Made by a program: the position numbers and the translations under genes. This document shows, one piece after another, positions 47,300 to 57,840 of a stretch of 64,000 nt of DNA. Position 1 is the first letter of the stretch; each line of letters begins with the position of its first letter. This stretch comes from Mytilus edulis (taxonomy: Eukaryota; Mollusca; Bivalvia; Mytilida; Mytilidae): assembly GCF_963676685.1 (NCBI RefSeq), contig NC_092350.1, positions 3,151,486 through 3,215,485 of the forward strand. Reading direction: 5' to 3'. The notes beneath the pieces are model-generated. The model searched no databases. It was not told where the DNA came from and saw only the letters and a program-made list of their open reading frames with translations.

Positions 47300-48490
47300 T
47301 GTTATATTTCTTTAATTACAGCGTATATATTTTGATTGACACTCTCTGTACATGTGAAAGGAAATCATTATTTTTACTTATAAGCTGAAATCAATAAACA
47401 TGATTATGCATTCTTTTCAGGAGTAGTAGAGGCTATCAAAGTACCGCAGGAATTATATATGTACGTATATGCATTAGCGCTGTCTTTGTTTAACGTCATA
47501 TCCAATATATACGTTAGTTTATTCTTGTATAGCAATTCAATTGAACATTCGAATGGAGCAAGGTATGCATTTTACTATTGTTACGTTGAAATTAATTGTT
47601 TGCAATGTTCACAACGTTACAGCATGTTTTGCTGAATATTAAAAAAAACAAGAAGTTATATTAGCAGTAAAACAACTAATGAGACAACTTTAAGTAGGAT
47701 ATTGAATGACCAGTATATACAACATGTGAAATGATTCAAAAGAATTAAGAAACTAACATGATTTAAACTAAAAAAAAATAAACGAATATCGAATATAGTT
47801 GTTTGATCTGGTGATTGAATATAAAACTTAAAGAAATATAGTATTATGGTGTATCAAACAACTATTCACTAGTGATGCAAACAAAGTCATCATAGATTTC
47901 AGGAACAAAATTAATTTTGCGCCAGACGCGCATTTTGTCTACAAAAGACTTATCAGTGACAATCGAATAAAAAAAGTTAAAAGGTCAAATAAAGTACTAA
48001 GTTGAAAGCATTGAAGACAAGAAATTCCTAAAAGTTTGCCAGATACAGCTAAGTAAATGCACTTCTTCATATAGGCTGATTTTTATCAATTTTTATCAAT
48101 CTATCAATAAGAAGTGTGTGGAAAATTTGTTGGTTATCTTTCTTTCTGTTTTATTCATTTGTTGTTGGTCGATATTTGATTGACATATCTATCATTTAAA
48201 TTATTCTTATAATCGTAAAGTAATTTGTATATCATTTTTCAATATATAAACAGCTGAGTTTCAATACTTCAAACTGATATATATTGTAGATCAACATGCA
48301 CATTGTACTTAATATGTCATTATCAGTAACAAGGACATATTTCTGATAATATTAGCCTTGATCACTACATGTTTACTGCGCATTTAAACAGTTTTTTATT
48401 AATAAAAAAAAAATCTCACGTAAGCTTATGTTCTATTAAGAAATATAAGGTTTTGCGTCAAAAAGAACAATTAATGCACTAAGTATGTCC
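47300..48490. repeat. Diverged segmental repeat, unit 2 (split by a hammerhead-type copy)
   Basis: The left part has TTGAACATTCGAATGGAGCA then AGGTATGCATTTTACT (47540-47575), shared with 51262-51290. The right part (48165-48490) has GTTGGTCGATATTTGATTGA, TATAATCGTAAAGTAATTTG, TAGATCAACATGCACATTGT and CTACATGTTTACTGCGCATT, shared with unit 1. GCAAG/GTATGC has the form of an exon end plus splice donor. Confidence 0.6.
47870..48060 (-). repeat. Hammerhead-type repeat unit, decayed copy
   Basis: TTTTGCGCCAGACGCGCATT, TTGTCTACAAAAGACTTATC and AAAGTACTAAGTTGAAAGCA. In the ribozyme boxes CTGATAA replaces CTGATGA, and the GAAA box is mutated, so this copy should be inactive. Confidence 0.7.
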
Positions 48491-48499
48491 AAAATTATT

Positions 48500-49960
48500 A
48501 AACATTTGCCACTGTTTACCATATAGCAATTTCAGAGGGATTACAGCAATTGCACCTACTCAAAAAATTGTAGAGATAACTTAAAAAAGAAAAAAATATC
48601 AAATCTAAAAACATTCAAATCCACTACAAAAGGTTTTGCACCCAAATCTACTGCATTGCGATGTGAAATTTCATTTAAGAATGAGACAGGTAGAGTAAAG
48701 ATCCCAAATTAACTTTATATGTAGAATGATAAGATAGCAAACCTGCCTTTGGCATTGTAGTTCATACACATTTAATTATGCATTTATTTTAAAACAATCT
48801 TTATCATGTATATTATTTATCAACCATTTATATAAAAATGTAACATCGATACGTAAATAAAATGGGGCAATATTATCTCAATGCAACAAGTAGAGCAAGG
48901 AGTACGCCGATGTGTTGCTTCTATATTAACCATCAAATTCTCAGTGAAGAAATCGGACAAGCGACCGGTGTTGGGAAGATCTTAATTTCAGTTTCCAAAA
49001 TTGATTCACCAGCATTGATCATTAGTAATCAATATCGTTAACTATTTGTTTAAAGCTTTACGCTTTAAATAGATGACATAGACTGGTTGCCTTGTATTCA
49101 TGTACACCTTATGCTACGACTGCTTGAAAAGTACAGTCCTTTTGTTATGCGAATTTCATACTTATTGTGAGAAATAAGATAATTAAATTTGGTAGATGGG
49201 TATCGTGCAATATTTACATGACCGTCAGACAGGGTAACATTACTTCGAACTGGAATCATGGTTCCGGCATAATTCCATATACCATATACAGATGACCCTT
49301 TGCTTATAGTATCTCAGAAACGGACGTAATCGCGTAACTTGAACATGGTTATGTTTTTATAATTTAGTATGTATTTCAATTTCTTATAGAACAGGACAAC
49401 CATATTTTGATTATGGAATAATGTCAGGTGTACCTGTGAATCTGGCAGGTATCATCCGACATTGAACTAATTTTTGTATGGTTCATTGGTCAACTTTGAG
49501 TCCTTGTGTATTGATATTTTTTTGTTTTCAATAACCATAAGCAATATTTAAACCAACTTTTTACTTCAAAACTATAGAATTTTATTTTATTACAAAATCA
49601 TAACAACATATAGTTTTAATAATAACAAAATGGAATTATGACATGTAAGAAGCAACATGCATGTTTGTCACTCATATTCACTATGACTTTCTTTGTATGG
49701 AGCGCAGTAGGGTCAAATTGCGGAAATGAGTATAGTGTTATTTATATTAATTTCTCGTCCATGCTCCTCGTGCATCGATAACGGATTGGCAAGCACTCCA
49801 GTACCTGCCCTTAGTCAATGCACTACTCGTGTGGTCGGAATAAACTTGTCACGTGTTGACGTTAAGGAAAGGTAGCGCTCCTCCCTTGACGTAAGTTTTT
49901 TGGGTATGCCAGATCTTGGCCTTTCCTGCGCAATTTGTCGATATCTGTTTGTTAGTCTCT
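48500..49960. other. Stretch without a supportable gene
   Basis: Only short open frames and no recognised repeat family. A small GC-richer patch at 49740-49920 shows no motif that I can name. Confidence 0.5.
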
Positions 49961-49969
49961 AAACTGTTG

Positions 49970-50345
49970 ACTTCTGCATAAGACTCATCAGTAACGGTCA
50001 TATCAAAATAGTTATAAAGCCAAACAAGTACAAAGTTGCATTGAGGATCCAAAATTCAAAAAAGTTGTGCCAAATACGGCTAAGGTTATCTATTCCTGGG
50101 ATAAGAAAATCCTCAGTTTTCGAAAAATTCACAGTTTTGTAAACAGAAAATTTATAAAAATGACCACATAATTGATATTCATGTCAACACCGAAGTGCTG
50201 ACTACCGTCGGGGACGAAACGGCCATTAGCAGTGACATCGACCCAGTGGTGTAAAAAGTTATCAAAGGTACCAGGATTAAAGTTTGTACGCCAGACGCGC
50301 GTTTCGTCTACATAAAACTCATCAATGACATGTACAGGTATAGAA
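49970..50345 (-). repeat. Hammerhead-type repeat unit, circularly permuted copy
   Basis: The order CATTGAGGATCC, CAAATACGGCTAAGG, CGAAGTGCTGACTACCG, GCAGTGACATCGACCCAGTG, GGTACCAGGATTAAAG then TACGCCAGACGCGCGTTTCG is again a rotation of the 41075 unit. The ribozyme region (50286-50335, minus) has intact GAAAC and stems II and III, but TTGATGAG instead of CTGATGAG. Confidence 0.75.
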
Positions 50346-50771
50346 GGTAAAACATCAATTACGCGTGCAAAGCGTAAATTTTGCGAAATCAATCACCCGG
50401 AAAAAAGTACGACTGTTTAAAATCAAAGGTAGACCTATAGAAGTATATCAATGGTGTGTATTTATTTTTTTGTCAGAAACAACATAAAAAAACATTTTTA
50501 AAAAAAGGGTTGCTAAAGTTTTTGGGCTCAGTATATAGTTGATGTATGGAATAATTGTAAGATGTACATGTCTGTTTATCAGGATTTATCAGGATTTATC
50601 TGACATTGCCCTCACTGGCATGGATTTTATTTTTAAATGTTAAGTTTATGATTGTGATCGACATTCGAAGTATAACATTTGGCCATTAAAGTAGGCGAAT
50701 ATTTCAGCATGCGCACTGTTGCTATATATATTGTCACACTCTTGATACAGGTATTTTTTATGTGGAATAAG

Positions 50772-51000
50772 TCAAATTAAAAATTTTCGACACTATTTGC
50801 GAGGATGGTTTTTAGGAACGTTGACAGTCCGTTGGAAGGAGACGATAGATAGCTGGCCCTTGTTATGAGAGAGAAATATTTCTTGCACGTAAAAGAACCT
50901 TTAAAGATGTCGCAAAAGAGCAGGCTAATGCTTCTACAAGGCAACACTCGAACTCTCAAAGTGGAAAGGGGGTTAAATTAAATCAATAACTTGTTTTCCA
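50772..51000 (+). repeat. tRNA-derived SINE body, 5'-truncated copy
   Basis: TTCGACACTATTTGCGAGGA, GACGATAGATAGCTGG, CTTGCACGTAAAAGAACCTT, AGCAGGCTAATGC, CTACAAGGCAACACTCGAAC and AACTTGTTTTCCAG follow the order of the fuller copy at 52975-53300. The tRNA-like head is missing. Confidence 0.75.
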
Positions 51001-51049
51001 GACTTGTTTTTGTCTGTTTGCTAGTCTAAAATGTGCACACTTTTTATCT

Positions 51050-51330
51050 TTAGTCAATGCATAAACATATTCTGTCAATTGCTTATATAGGTAATCTATA
51101 TTGAATATATAGGTAATCTATATTGCATATATAGGTAATCTATATTGCATCATATATGTACATTGTACTATAAAATTGCATTATCAGAAACAAGGACGTA
51201 TATATAAACATCTGTCTTTTCACTACATGTTCATCTGCACTTCTACTATCCGCAATACAGAACATTCGAAAGCAGCAAGGTATGCATTTTACTTATGATA
51301 TGTTTATATTGTCTGTATGCAATTTTTGAA
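51050..51330. repeat. Diverged segmental repeat, unit 3, with a 24-bp minisatellite
   Basis: ATATAGGTAATCTATATTG repeats three times at about 24-bp spacing (51088-51150). It is followed by TATGTACATTGTACTATAAA, AGAAACAAGGACGTATATA and GAACATTCGAAAGCAGCAAG/GTATGCATTTTACT, the same donor-like motif as at 47545-47575. Confidence 0.65.
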
Positions 51331-51825
51331 ACTAAAAATACCTAAGCGTTCTTACAAAAAGGCCTTACTTTCAAAATCAAACATACAAAATATGCTGCGT
51401 TTGCTGCAACTGTAGATTTTATGAAATCAAAATAACACATTTTAAAACAGAGGACATATTTAATTTAAATGTATTTAATGTACACTAAGATTAATAAAGC
51501 ACATAATTATACGGGCTGCATATTGTGTCTCTGGCATAGTGATTTAGATTAGGAATACAATGCAATCGAAATTAAACTGGGAGTATATTCTTAATGTGTC
51601 GGATCATCCTTGTGTAAAAAAAAAAGAATACTTTCCAGACGATATTGTTTATTATCCTTGCTTAATTCTAACGTATTATAAACGCGTACACCAATAGATG
51701 ATTTAGATAAGAAGAGAAAGTGTTTATTTTACTTTTGATGTCAGTTATGATCGCTTTTCCGACAAAATACCTTTTTTTAATCAAAGAATATCAGATTAAA
51801 TATTGTTCGATTTGCTAGTTTCAAG

Positions 51826-52320
51826 GCTTTGTATAGTCTAACTATACAAATCCTTGCTAGTTTCAAACAATCTTAAACCAATGAAAAAAATAAAGGAATA
51901 GTTTGAAGAATATGGATTTTGAGTCTCATGTTTAAGTTAAGATATCGTCCCTAGCCTGTTGCCAAAAAATATTTTGGGGATTGAATCTAGTTGTGCAGAA
52001 TGAAGTAGAACGGTTGGTTATTTTTTTTTGTATATCAGTTGTCAATATTTCAACCAGTTTGATATCAATACTATTTAAGTGATCTATATTACATATCAAC
52101 ATGTACATCAAACCTTATATTTCATTATCAGAAACACGGACATATTATATAATATATACCATTGATCTTAATAGCTGCGTGTATTCTCTGTACTTTCACG
52201 GTTATGATTAACAAAGCAAACATCACTTATTCGTTTTAGCAGTATAAGGGTTTATACAGGGAGGAGTAAATTAGGCACTAATCATGTTCCTTTCATTTTT
52301 TTGTTTATTTACACATTTGC
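51826..52320. repeat. Diverged segmental repeat, unit 4, with hairpin
   Basis: Starts with the hairpin GGCTTTGTATAGT...ACTATACAAATCC. It is followed by AATCTTAAACCAATGAAAAA, ATCAGTTGTCAATATTTCAA, ATATCAACATGTACATCAAA and TTTTAGCAGTATAAGG, in the order seen in unit 1. Confidence 0.6.
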
Positions 52321-52974
52321 AACTATAAAGTTTGTCCGTGGTGAGCAGAAAAAAAGCAGGTGGTCTTATTGCAAATGTGACAGGGATATATAGTTACAAC
52401 AATGTTAAAAGACGCAATCTATCAAAGCTTCTATATTTTGGGTTTATTTTGGTGGATCTGTAGTATTCCTGCGACAAACAGATGTTCACCTCAAGATTGA
52501 TTGGAAATTAGTTTCTATTTATTTGGGGAAAATTTAGGATGAAAGTTATTTGCCGTCCAACATTTAAAATTCGTCCGAACTCCTAGGAATATCCAATTCC
52601 GTATCCAAATGGCAAAATCACAGGCTCGAACACATCAAACGAAACTACTTTAACTTGAACTTTCAAACTCAAAAATATATAATTTTTTTGCAAAAAAGTG
52701 CTAAACTATGTAAAGGTGGTAAAACTAGTAAAAACGAGAGAAAAAGGAAAATAGTTCCTCTGCAGTGTGTCAGTATATATTTAGGATCTGTATCGTAGAG
52801 GACTCAATTAGTTGTCCTGTCCGTTAACAGAAAGTCCTTTTTGTTTGATGTTAACTTGTCTTTTAAATTTCCCTCTTTGTTTTTATTTTTGCCAAGAATT
52901 GGGTATATTTCAACATAATTTTAATATAAACATTTATTTTCTGTTTGAAAGTTTCAAATTTAACAAGCACCCGT

Positions 52975-53300
52975 TAATGAGATCCGTGGTGTTGTGGTAA
53001 GTGCACCGGAATACTAACACAAAGGTTCCTTGTTCGATTCCTGTTCCGGGATGAAAATTTCATGGACTGAATTTTCGGCTCTTCCTTGACACCATTTGCG
53101 AGTGTGGTCTTGAGGATACGATGATGGTCCGTCTGGAGGGGACGATAAGTGTCTGACTAGTTTTAAAAGAGAGAGCCATATCTGTTGCACATAAAAGACA
53201 CCCGTGTCGAAAATGACAGGCTAATGCCGCTACAAGGCAACACTTGCACCTGCAAAGTGAAAGGGGATTGATATAAGTTGTAACAACTTGTTTTCCAATC
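52975..53300 (+). repeat. tRNA-derived SINE
   Basis: The head has GGTGTTGTGGTAAGTGCACC (A-box side) and CCTTGTTCGATTCC (B-box), with TGTTCCGGGATG. The body has CACCATTTGCGAGTGTGGTC, GAGGGGACGATAAG, TTGCACATAAAAGACACCC and GCTACAAGGCAACACTTGCA, ending ACAACTTGTTTTCCAATC. It shares the body with 50772-51000. Confidence 0.8.
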
Positions 53301-53337
53301 TACTATAAGTAATTATGTTTAAGCTAAATTAAACCAA

Positions 53338-53700
53338 GGATTTGTATAGTTAGATATACAAATCCTTGCTTAAACTCTAACTATACAAATCCGTGATTAA
53401 ACTAAATGTAATCAGCACACTTTTTGAAATTGACGTATTTTGTATCTATTGTAAATATTTTAAAAGTTTGAAACACCACTTTTAAGCTAATCTATAATGC
53501 AAATCTACATGCACATTGTACTCAATATTTTATTATCAGACTCAAGGACGGATATCTAAACACCCGTTTTTAAAAGTTCACGCACATTGTGCACTCTCCA
53601 TACTGTTTATACACAACTGAAAATTTAGCACTTCAAGTGTACATCCAGAAGGAGCAAGGCATGGACCTAATCATGTTTCTTTCATATTTTTTGTTTACAA
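53338..53700. repeat. Diverged segmental repeat, unit 5, with perfect hairpin
   Basis: GGATTTGTATA, six bases, TATACAAATCC is a perfect 11-bp-arm hairpin at 53338-53365, followed by a third inverted copy (CTATACAAATCCG). Further right, AAATCTACATGCACATTGTA, TCAAGGACGGATATCTAAAC and AGAAGGAGCAAGGCATGGAC parallel units 1 to 4. Confidence 0.6.
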
Positions 53701-53734
53701 TATGTGTCAATATACAGCATTTTTACTAGTTGTA

Positions 53735-53885
53735 TATAAACTCATCATAGATACCAGGACTAAATTTTGTATATACGCCAGACGCGCGTTTCGTCTCCAA
53801 AGACTCATCAGTGACGCTCGAATCCAAAAAAGTTAAAAAGGCCAAATAAAGTACGAAGTTGAAGAGCATTGAGGACCAATATAAA
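53735..53885 (-). repeat. Hammerhead-type repeat unit, partial
   Basis: TATACGCCAGACGCGCGTTT, CGTCTCCAAAGACTCATCAG, AAAGTACGAAGTTGAAGAGC and ATTGAGGACC, then truncated. The CAGACGCG-to-GAGGACC block is the best-preserved portion of the family in this window. Confidence 0.8.
53772..53816 (-). ncRNA. Hammerhead ribozyme-like motif, best-preserved copy
   Basis: Minus strand: CACTGATGAG, stem II GTCT-TTGG-AGAC (4 bp), GAAA, stem III ACGC...GCGT, then A as the nucleotide 5' of the predicted cleavage site (GUA type). All invariant core bases of the hammerhead are present. Pairing directly at stem I is weak; a more distal helix (GGATT with AGTCC) is possible. Activity needs a fold and cleavage test. 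Confidence 0.65.
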
Positions 53886-54727
53886 AGCAATGGTATGATT
53901 GCCATTGAGGAAATTTTTCTTATTTTTTTTAAAGATGAAACATGTTAAATTACATAATGCATAGTGAGGCAACACATAGTTGCTTGAACTCATTTCTTTT
54001 GCTTTCCGGTGGATATTTGTGGCATTGTATAATTTTCCTTATTTGATGCATAAGGAAAACTTTCAGGATAACTTTCTTTTTTCACTTTTAAGTATTGATT
54101 AGCAGTAGAATATCATAATTTTCTTGTCATAGATATGAAAAATACTATTGTACAAAAAATGAATGAAAAAGTAAAATAACAAAAATACCAAACTCCGAGG
54201 AAAATCCTAAACGGAAAATTCTCTAAGCAAACGAAAGAAACATTTATGCGGTTGTCTTGAAATATTTGTGTATGGAAACAATGCAGTAGGGCTTTTAGCA
54301 TCATGCCTTGTTCTTTTATAACGGTCAGGTATTTTGATGATTTCCTCTCACTCAATTATTAAAAGTTGTTGGTACTTCCTTTTTGTACATGTACATGAGT
54401 CGACAAGGTTAAAAACTAAAAATAAAAGAAACGTGTCCATTATCTTGAAATCCGCTATGAAAAGAGGAAATCTGTCTGACTGTAGAAGCAATGTTAAAAA
54501 TGTTGAGGTCTACTACATTGTACTAGCAGTCTTTTATGTAAAAAAATTCAGACAAGTTGTTGACCTGAAACACCTAATTTTTCATATATTTCTAATTTTT
54601 GTCCCTTTTTTAAACTACATTGAATATTATCAGAAAACGATGAGCAAGACAAGACATAAAATAAGTCAATATGCTCGAATTCATCTTTAGTTGACTTTTC
54701 ATTGGATTTTATTTCCCTTAAAGATGT
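53886..54727. other. Stretch without a supportable gene
   Basis: Short open frames only (the longest is 118 codons at 54334-54690, plus strand, no recognisable motif). No repeat family identified. Confidence 0.5.
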
Positions 54728-55262
54728 ATAAAATTGAGAATGGAAATGGAGAATGTGTCAAAGAGACAACAACCCGACCATAGAAAAAACAACAGCAGAA
54801 GGTCACCAAAAGGTCTTCAATGTAGCGAGAAATTCCCGCACCCAGAGGCGTACCTCAGCTGACCCCTAAACAAATATATACTAGTTCAGTGATAATGAAC
54901 GCCATACTAATTTCCAAATTGTACACAAGAAACTAAAATTAAAATAATACAAGACTAACAAAGGCCAGAGGCTCCTGACTTGGGACAGGCGCAAAAATGC
55001 GGCGGGGTTAAACATGTTTATGAGATCTCAACCCTCCCCCTATACCTCTAGCCAATGTAGAAAAGTAAATGCATAACAATACGCACATTTAAAATAAGTT
55101 CAAGAGAAGTCCGATGTCAGAAGATGTAACCAAAGAAAATAAACAAAATGACAATAATACATAAATAACAACAGACTACTAGCAGTTAACTGACATGCCA
55201 GCTCCAGACTTCAATTAAACTGATTGAAAGATTATGATTTCATCATATGAAGATCAGGCACA
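54728..55262 (-). repeat. 3' tail of the Penelope-type element
   Basis: The sequence runs from AAAATTGAGAATGGAAATGG (the shared terminus) through CAAAGAGACAACAACCCGAC, GACAGGCGCAAAAATGCGGC and AAGTCCGATGTCAGAAGATG to CTGACATGCCAGCTCCAGAC. It then joins without a break to the C-terminal end of the minus-strand reverse transcriptase. Read on the minus strand it is therefore the 3' UTR of that element. Truncated copies with the same terminus occur at 4025, 30205, 34446, 35215, 38410, 41755 and 46900. Confidence 0.75.
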
Positions 55263-56426
55263 ATCCTTCCCGTTAGGGGTTTAGTATCATACCATCATAA
55301 CATATATGAGAAGAACACAACCCGTGTCATGCCAATAACTGGTTTTTGAATAAATGTGTTTAGTTCCGATGCAAAGACCTTATAAGTGAATCAATATTAA
55401 CGCCAAAATATGCAATCTTTAATGACCTGACAACAGTATTGTAACTATATCCCTTTTTAATAAGTCTATTTAAAGGTTTTGTTAGTTTCTGAGGTGAATA
55501 CTGACATTTTTGTGCTTTATAAAGAATATTTCCATAAAAAATTGGATGTGAAATACCTGAACGTATAAGAAGTCTGCATGTTGAGCTATATTTACGAATG
55601 ATGTCCTTATACCGATGATAACATTTAGTAAATGTATTGACAAGTTTGTGATATCGAAAACCCAGGTGTAATAATTTTTCAGTAATACATAAATTTCTCT
55701 CGTTAAAATCTAAAACATTGTTACATACACGAGCGAATCGTACAAGTTGAGATATATAAACACCGTAAGATGGTTACAAGGGAACGTCACCATCTAAAAA
55801 CGGATAATTAACGATAGGAAATGAAAAATCATCTCTTTTATCATAATTTTTAGTATTAAGCTTTCCGTTAGTGATATCAAGATCGAGGAAAGGGCAGTGG
55901 TCATTGTTAGTACTAGCTTTATTTAAAGTAAGTTCAACAGGATAAATTTCTTTAGTATACATACTGAAGTCGTCATTATTGAGAGCCAAAATATCATCCA
56001 AATATCGAAAAGTATTAATAAATTTGTTTATCAGATGTTGTTTCGATGGGTCTTTGCTGATTTTTGTCATAAATTGAAACTCATAGCAATACAAAACCAG
56101 GTCCACAATAAGTGGTGCACAGTTAGTCCCCATTGGAATTCCGATAACCTGACGATATACGGAAACTCCAAAGCGAACAAAATGTTATCTAGTAAAAATT
56201 CAAGGGCATATATAGTATCAAAGCATGTCCAATTGACATAGTTTTTTTGTTTTTTGCAATTAAAAAATGACCTAAAAGAGTTTGAACATATATATTCACA
56301 TTCTGACTTTTTAAATGCCCATTTAATTAGGTGTCTGAATTTTTTCTTAACGAGAATGTGAGGCAATGTGGTATACAGGGTAGAAAAATCAAAACTTTGA
56401 ACAGATTCAAAATCACCAATATAAGC

Positions 56427-56822
56427 ATGCATCTGGTGCAAGAAAATTGGTACCGTTAATTTTATTACTACCACTGGGTCGATGCCTCTGCTGGTGGACT
56501 ATTAGTCCCCGAGGGTATCACCAGCCTAGTAGCCAGTACTTCGGTACTGGCATGAACATACGGATTTTCTGTGTTATTAAAATTTGCTGTTACAAAATAT
56601 TAGAAATTATTATAAATTAAGGAATGTATCTCCCTCATGCAAAGCTCTGATTCCTTTTTACAGATTTGGCTATACTTTTTGGACCTTTTGGATTATAGCT
56701 CTTCATCTTTTATATACGCTTTGGATTTCAAATATTTTGGCCACGAGCATCACTGAAGAGACATGTATTGTCGAAATGCGTATCTGGTGCAAGAAAATTG
56801 GTACCGTTAATTTTATTATCAA
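56427..56822 (+). repeat. Hammerhead-type insert with 40-bp direct repeats at both ends
   Basis: TGGTGCAAGAAAATTGGTAC then CGTTAATTTTATTA occurs at 56432-56466 and again at 56789-56819 in the same orientation, bracketing ~320 bp. That interval has CACTGGGTCGATGCCTCTGC, GAGGGTATCACCAGCCTAGT and ATATTTTGGCCACGAGCATC. It interrupts the reverse transcriptase between the LHKTP and motif A regions. Direct terminal repeats with a ribozyme motif resemble the pseudo-LTR layout of Penelope-like elements or a tandem retrozyme insertion. Confidence 0.65.
56746..56795 (+). ncRNA. Hammerhead ribozyme-like motif, second sequence type
   Basis: CATCACTGAAGA, stem II GACA...TGTC with a 5-nt loop, GAAA, TGCG and TCTGGTGCAAG. 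The CUGANGA and GAAA boxes and a 4-bp stem II are intact. The base pair closing stem III next to GAAA is missing, so the 3' side is imperfect. Confidence 0.5.
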
Positions 56823-57699
56823 GTACTTCCAACGAGTTCTTGACACTCATAAAGTAATTAATTCCACTATTTTCGAAGGCCTTATTTGAACAATTTATTA
56901 TCAGGTTTTTGATTGTACCAAGTGTACTGGTAAGGAGAATAGACAATTTAGTAGTGGAACAATGGCTTGAAGACGAAATAAATCTATATTTGTAAGGGGT
57001 TTTGTGTAGCTTCGGAAGCCAATACATAGTTGGGACTTTCATTGTATTTAGTTCTGCTTGTAAAGCGGTAGCTAAATGTTTATGTTTGTTACAGATGTCG
57101 TTTTCTGAAAATGGAGTCAGATGGAATGTTGGTGAATTGGTAATTTCTTTTTTCAGAACCTCAATGTAAAATTTACGTCAAACAATAATAATATTATTAG
57201 CAGCTTTATCGGCCGGGACAAAAACAAATTCCTTGGCTAGTTCTTTGAGTTTATGTTTGATACGAGAAATAGGTTTATTGTGGTTATTGTTAATAGTAAA
57301 ATGTTCTTTAAAATGTTGAATACGTATATCAACTATCTTCATTACTGAATTAAAAAAAGAGTCCAAAGATTTTTTGTCAGCTTTTTCCCGTTTTATCCAT
57401 TTCATACAGTAAGTATGGAGTGAGTCGTGGATGATATTACGACACTCATTCCAATTAATAATAGACGGGGGACGATATTTAGGTCCTTTACTGAGGAATG
57501 ATTTTAACTCTCGGTCTTTAACGATGTTAAGTAGGTGTATTTTCACTGATATTAACATCTTTACACAATTGGTTACAATTAAACACAAATTTCCGAGTAG
57601 TTAGATTTTTTGTAAATATAACAAATAAGAGGGAGCTCAGCATTGTCAAAATATCCAGTTCGTTTTTGAAACACGAAGGCTGTTCTACCTAAGAAATAG

Positions 57700-57840
57700 A
57701 TTATCTTAGCTGTGTTAGCCAAAACTTTTAGGAGTTTCTAGTCCTCAATTCTGTTCAACGTCGTGCTTTTTATACTTTTTTTTATTCGAGTGTCACTCAT
57801 GAGTCTTTTGTAAACAGAACGTGCGTTTGGCGCAATTGAT
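57700..57840 (+). repeat. Hammerhead-type repeat fragment, reverse orientation, decayed
   Basis: GCCAAAACTTTTAGGAGTTT, CTAGTCCTCAATTCTG, TTCGAGTGTCACTCATGAGT and GTGCGTTTGGCGC are the reverse of the 41-kb family. CTCATGAG replaces CTGATGAG, and the GAAA box reads AGAA. It lies just upstream of the reverse transcriptase start. Confidence 0.65.

Larger units (their letters stand above)
55263..57600 (-). pseudogene. Penelope-type reverse transcriptase relic
   Basis: Read on the minus strand in four broken frames. 57588-57178 ends in EFVFVPADKAANNIIIV, the N-terminal part of this RT type. It continues with FYIEVLKKEITNSP and, at 57042-56800, MKVPTMYWLPKLHKTPYKYR. After an insert (56427-56822) come SFDFSTLYTTLPH (motif A region, 56390), then GTNCAPLI (motif B) and FRYLDDILAL (catalytic YLDD, about 56010). 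KRDDFSFPIVNYPFLDGDVP lies near 55790, and after a stop PSYGVYISQL and KLVNTFTKCYHRYKDII. Assignment to the Penelope-like group rests on the PADKAANN, LHKTP and YLDD blocks and on the linked hammerhead repeats. It is a remembered similarity, not a search result. Multiple stops make it inactive. Confidence 0.75.
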
